A stretch of 14,911 nucleotides of DNA from positions 1-14,911 of the forward strand of contig JAZDOK010000102.1 in assembly GCA_043798715.1 (NCBI GenBank). The letters run 5' to 3'. The notes under the pieces were generated by a model, which searched no databases, was not told the origin of the DNA, and saw only the letters and a list, made by a program, of their open reading frames with translations. This document shows positions 13,170-14,911 of the stretch, one piece after another. This DNA comes from JAZDOK01 sp043798715 (GTDB lineage: Bacteria > Vulcanimicrobiota > JAZDOK01). The position numbers and the translations under genes were made by a program. Positions within the stretch are counted from its first letter, which is position 1. Each line of letters begins with the position of its first letter.

Positions 13170-14153
13170 ATGGGACTCATCAAGGCCTCAAAGTACAGCG
13201 GTTTGCAGGTGGGCGGCGAAAGCCTCTCCCGGAAAACTTCCATTCTTAAAAGGGAAGATCAGGGATCGGACCGCTCTTCCGAAGCTTCTTCCGAGCGGGA
13301 GGGAGCAGTGGAGGAAAAAAAGGGAAATTTCGTGCTGATTCCCCACAAAGAGAAGGAAGCGCCGCCAAAACCGGCCATAAAGAAAGTGGAAGAGGCGGAT
13401 GTCACTCCCGGAGCGGAACTCCTTCGGAAGACTTCGTCTCAGGAGGCGGACTCCCAGAGTGCCGCCCCGGCGGGGGAGGAAAATTCAGCCCAACCTCCGT
13501 CTCTCAAGCTGGATGACGTCATCGTACGCGAGGCTGAAACGAAGGCCGCTCAACTTCTCCAGCATGCGCAGTCCGAGGCCAGGAAACTTCTCGATGAGTC
13601 GCGCCTCTATTGCCAGTCAGTCCAGAAGCAGGCGGCCCGGGACGGGTTCTCGCAGGGAAAGGAAGAGGGTTTCAGGGCTGCTTACGAGGAAGTGGCCTCT
13701 CTCATTCAGGAGGCCAGGAAAGTTCTCCAGGAGGCGGTAAACCATCAGGAGCGGATCCTGGCCAATTCGGAGCCGGAGATCGCCCGCCTGGCGATTAAGA
13801 TTGCGGAAAGAATCCTGGGTGTGGAGGTCAAGACCAATCCCGAGACGGTCCTGGGCATAATTCAGGCGGCGCTCAAGAGGATCCGGGATCGGGAACAGGT
13901 CACCATCCGGGTAAACCAGGAAGATTACGAAAAGGTCAAGGCCCACAAAGACACCTACACCCGTCTGGTGGACGGCGTCAAGACAATGGATATCGCTCCC
14001 GATCCGAGGGTCGAGCGGGGAGGGTGCATCATAGAGACCAACCTGGGCAACGTGGATGCCAGGATCAGCACCCAATTGGCGGCGCTGGAAATTGCGTTTA
14101 AAGGCGTTGAGAAAAGTGACTCTGACGGACAGCAGTCAACAGAGAAAGCTTGA
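13170..14153 (+). CDS. fliH: Flagellar export ATPase regulator FliH
   Basis: The 327-residue FliH is the peripheral stalk partner of the FliI ATPase at the flagellar export gate. The central coiled coil includes the GxxxG-type glycines (Gly159, Gly163, Gly167 in DGFSQGKEEGF), followed by the conserved C-terminal domain with LAIKIAERILGVEV, TIRVNQEDYEKVK, DPRVERGGCIIET and LGNVDARI. The first 110 residues are low-complexity, Glu/Ser/Pro-rich and probably disordered, making the protein longer than most FliH (about 220-250). Start ATG 13170 lies 18 bp after fliG with GGAAG nearby. It ends 1 nt before fliI. Confidence 0.92.
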   Translation: MGLIKASKYSGLQVGGESLSRKTSILKREDQGSDRSSEASSEREGAVEEKKGNFVLIPHKEKEAPPKPAIKKVEEADVTPGAELLRKTSSQEADSQSAAPAGEENSAQPPSLKLDDVIVREAETKAAQLLQHAQSEARKLLDESRLYCQSVQKQAARDGFSQGKEEGFRAAYEEVASLIQEARKVLQEAVNHQERILANSEPEIARLAIKIAERILGVEVKTNPETVLGIIQAALKRIRDREQVTIRVNQEDYEKVKAHKDTYTRLVDGVKTMDIAPDPRVERGGCIIETNLGNVDARISTQLAALEIAFKGVEKSDSDGQQSTEKA

Positions 14154-14154
14154 C

Positions 14155-14911
14155 ATGGAGCGTTACTACGACGCCCTCTCCTCCGTGGAGCTCATCAAGA
14201 CCCACGGCAAGGTGACGCAGGTGATCGGCCTGACCATAGAATCCGAGGGGCCGGAAGTAAGGGTGGGCGACCTCTGTCATATCTATTCCCGGAGCGGCGG
14301 CGAGCCCATCCGGGCCGAAGTGGTCGGCTTCAAGAATAACAAGGTGCTCCTGATGCCTATAGGAGACATGAGCGGGATCGGTCCCGGATGCGAGGTCCGT
14401 TCGGCGGGGAAGCCCCTCAGCGTGCCCGTGGGTCCGGGACTGCTCGGAAGGGTCTTAAACGGTCTCGGGGAGCCCATAGACAATAAAGGTCCCTATGAGG
14501 TGCTCGCGGAGTACCCTCTCTACAACACCCCGCCCAACCCCATCACCAAGCCCAGAATAACCGAGCCGCTCTCAACCGGGGTCCGGGTCTTGGACGGCCT
14601 GCTGACCTTCGGGAAGGGGCAGCGTCTGGGGATCTTCGCCGGTTCCGGCGTAGGCAAGTCAACCCTGATGGGCATGATAGCCCGCTACACCGATGCCGAC
14701 GTGAACGTGCTGGCCCTGGTAGGGGAGCGCGGCCGGGAGCTTCGGGATTTCATCGAGAAGGACCTGGGTGAGGAGGGCCTGAAGCGCTCGGTGGTGGTCG
14801 TGGCCACCTCCGATCAACCGGCCCTCGTCCGGATGAAAGGGGCCTATGTGGGCACGGCGATTGCCGAATATTTCAGAGATCAGGGGAAGAACGTCTTTTT
14901 CATGATGGACT
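14155..14911 (+). CDS. fliI: Flagellum-specific ATPase FliI, 3' end cut by window
   Basis: FliI is the F1-beta-like ATPase of the flagellar type III export apparatus. From ATG 14155 (1 nt after the fliH TGA, implying coupling) 252 codons are visible. The N-terminal domain (about 18-90) is followed by the PVGPGLLGRVLNGLGEPID block, ITKPRITEPLSTGVRVLDGL, the Walker A AGSGVGKST (162-170), LALVGERGRE (catalytic Glu191) and FFMMD of Walker B at the very edge. The frame is open to the window end and no defects are visible; the sequence should continue for roughly 180 codons. Confidence 0.97.
   Translation, partial: MERYYDALSSVELIKTHGKVTQVIGLTIESEGPEVRVGDLCHIYSRSGGEPIRAEVVGFKNNKVLLMPIGDMSGIGPGCEVRSAGKPLSVPVGPGLLGRVLNGLGEPIDNKGPYEVLAEYPLYNTPPNPITKPRITEPLSTGVRVLDGLLTFGKGQRLGIFAGSGVGKSTLMGMIARYTDADVNVLALVGERGRELRDFIEKDLGEEGLKRSVVVVATSDQPALVRMKGAYVGTAIAEYFRDQGKNVFFMMD

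Overview
The window looks like chromosomal DNA from a flagellated, probably Gram-negative-type bacterium of moderately high G+C. The evidence is a flagellar basal-body operon (flgB, flgC, fliE, fliF, fliG, fliH, fliI in the order common to many phyla), an exported lipoprotein, strong Shine-Dalgarno sites and textbook sigma70-type promoters. I cannot name the phylum from the sequence. Nothing here is a large unknown system; the interest lies in several specific anomalies.

Layout. (1) Positions 1-142 hold the end of an insertion sequence: the first 29 codons of a transposase running off the left edge, flanked by two tandem 27-bp terminal repeats. (2) Positions 158-887 hold a higB-higA toxin-antitoxin pair with its own promoter and a perfect 16-bp terminator. 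(3) Positions 904-2868 hold a minus-strand lipoprotein made of four carboxypeptidase-regulatory-like repeats, a PEPSYSP proline-rich stalk and a BsuPI-like domain, with a near-consensus promoter. (4) Positions 2929-4578 hold metG (methionyl-tRNA synthetase), cut into two same-frame pieces by one TAA codon between the HIGH and KMSKS halves. (5) Positions 4568-6699 hold a minus-strand run of queE, folE2 and a secreted MORN-type protein; QueE and FolE2 belong to preQ0/7-deazaguanine synthesis. (6) Positions 6741-8287 hold an accessory block: an unnamed protein and a DUF5674 protein (minus), GTAGGGGCGA palindromic repeats, and a Uma2-family nuclease-like protein (plus). (7) Positions 8300-8413 hold a tRNA-Gln(UUG) behind a perfect consensus promoter. 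(8) Positions 8454-8882 hold an unrecognised minus-strand protein, followed by a 342-bp divergent intergenic region. (9) From 9225 to the right edge is the flagellar operon, with fliI cut by the window end.

How the genes work together. FlgB and FlgC form the proximal rod, FliE joins rod to MS ring, FliF is the MS ring, FliG the rotor/switch protein, and FliH with FliI the export ATPase complex, so the operon encodes the core of the motor and its export apparatus. fliG has no ATG, GTG or TTG at the proper place and must start at ATT or CTG two to three codons after the in-frame fliF stop. Its torque helix also carries acidic residues where two conserved arginines normally sit. Upstream, the main points are the interrupted essential gene metG and the mobile or repeat elements beside higBA and the DUF5674/Uma2 block.
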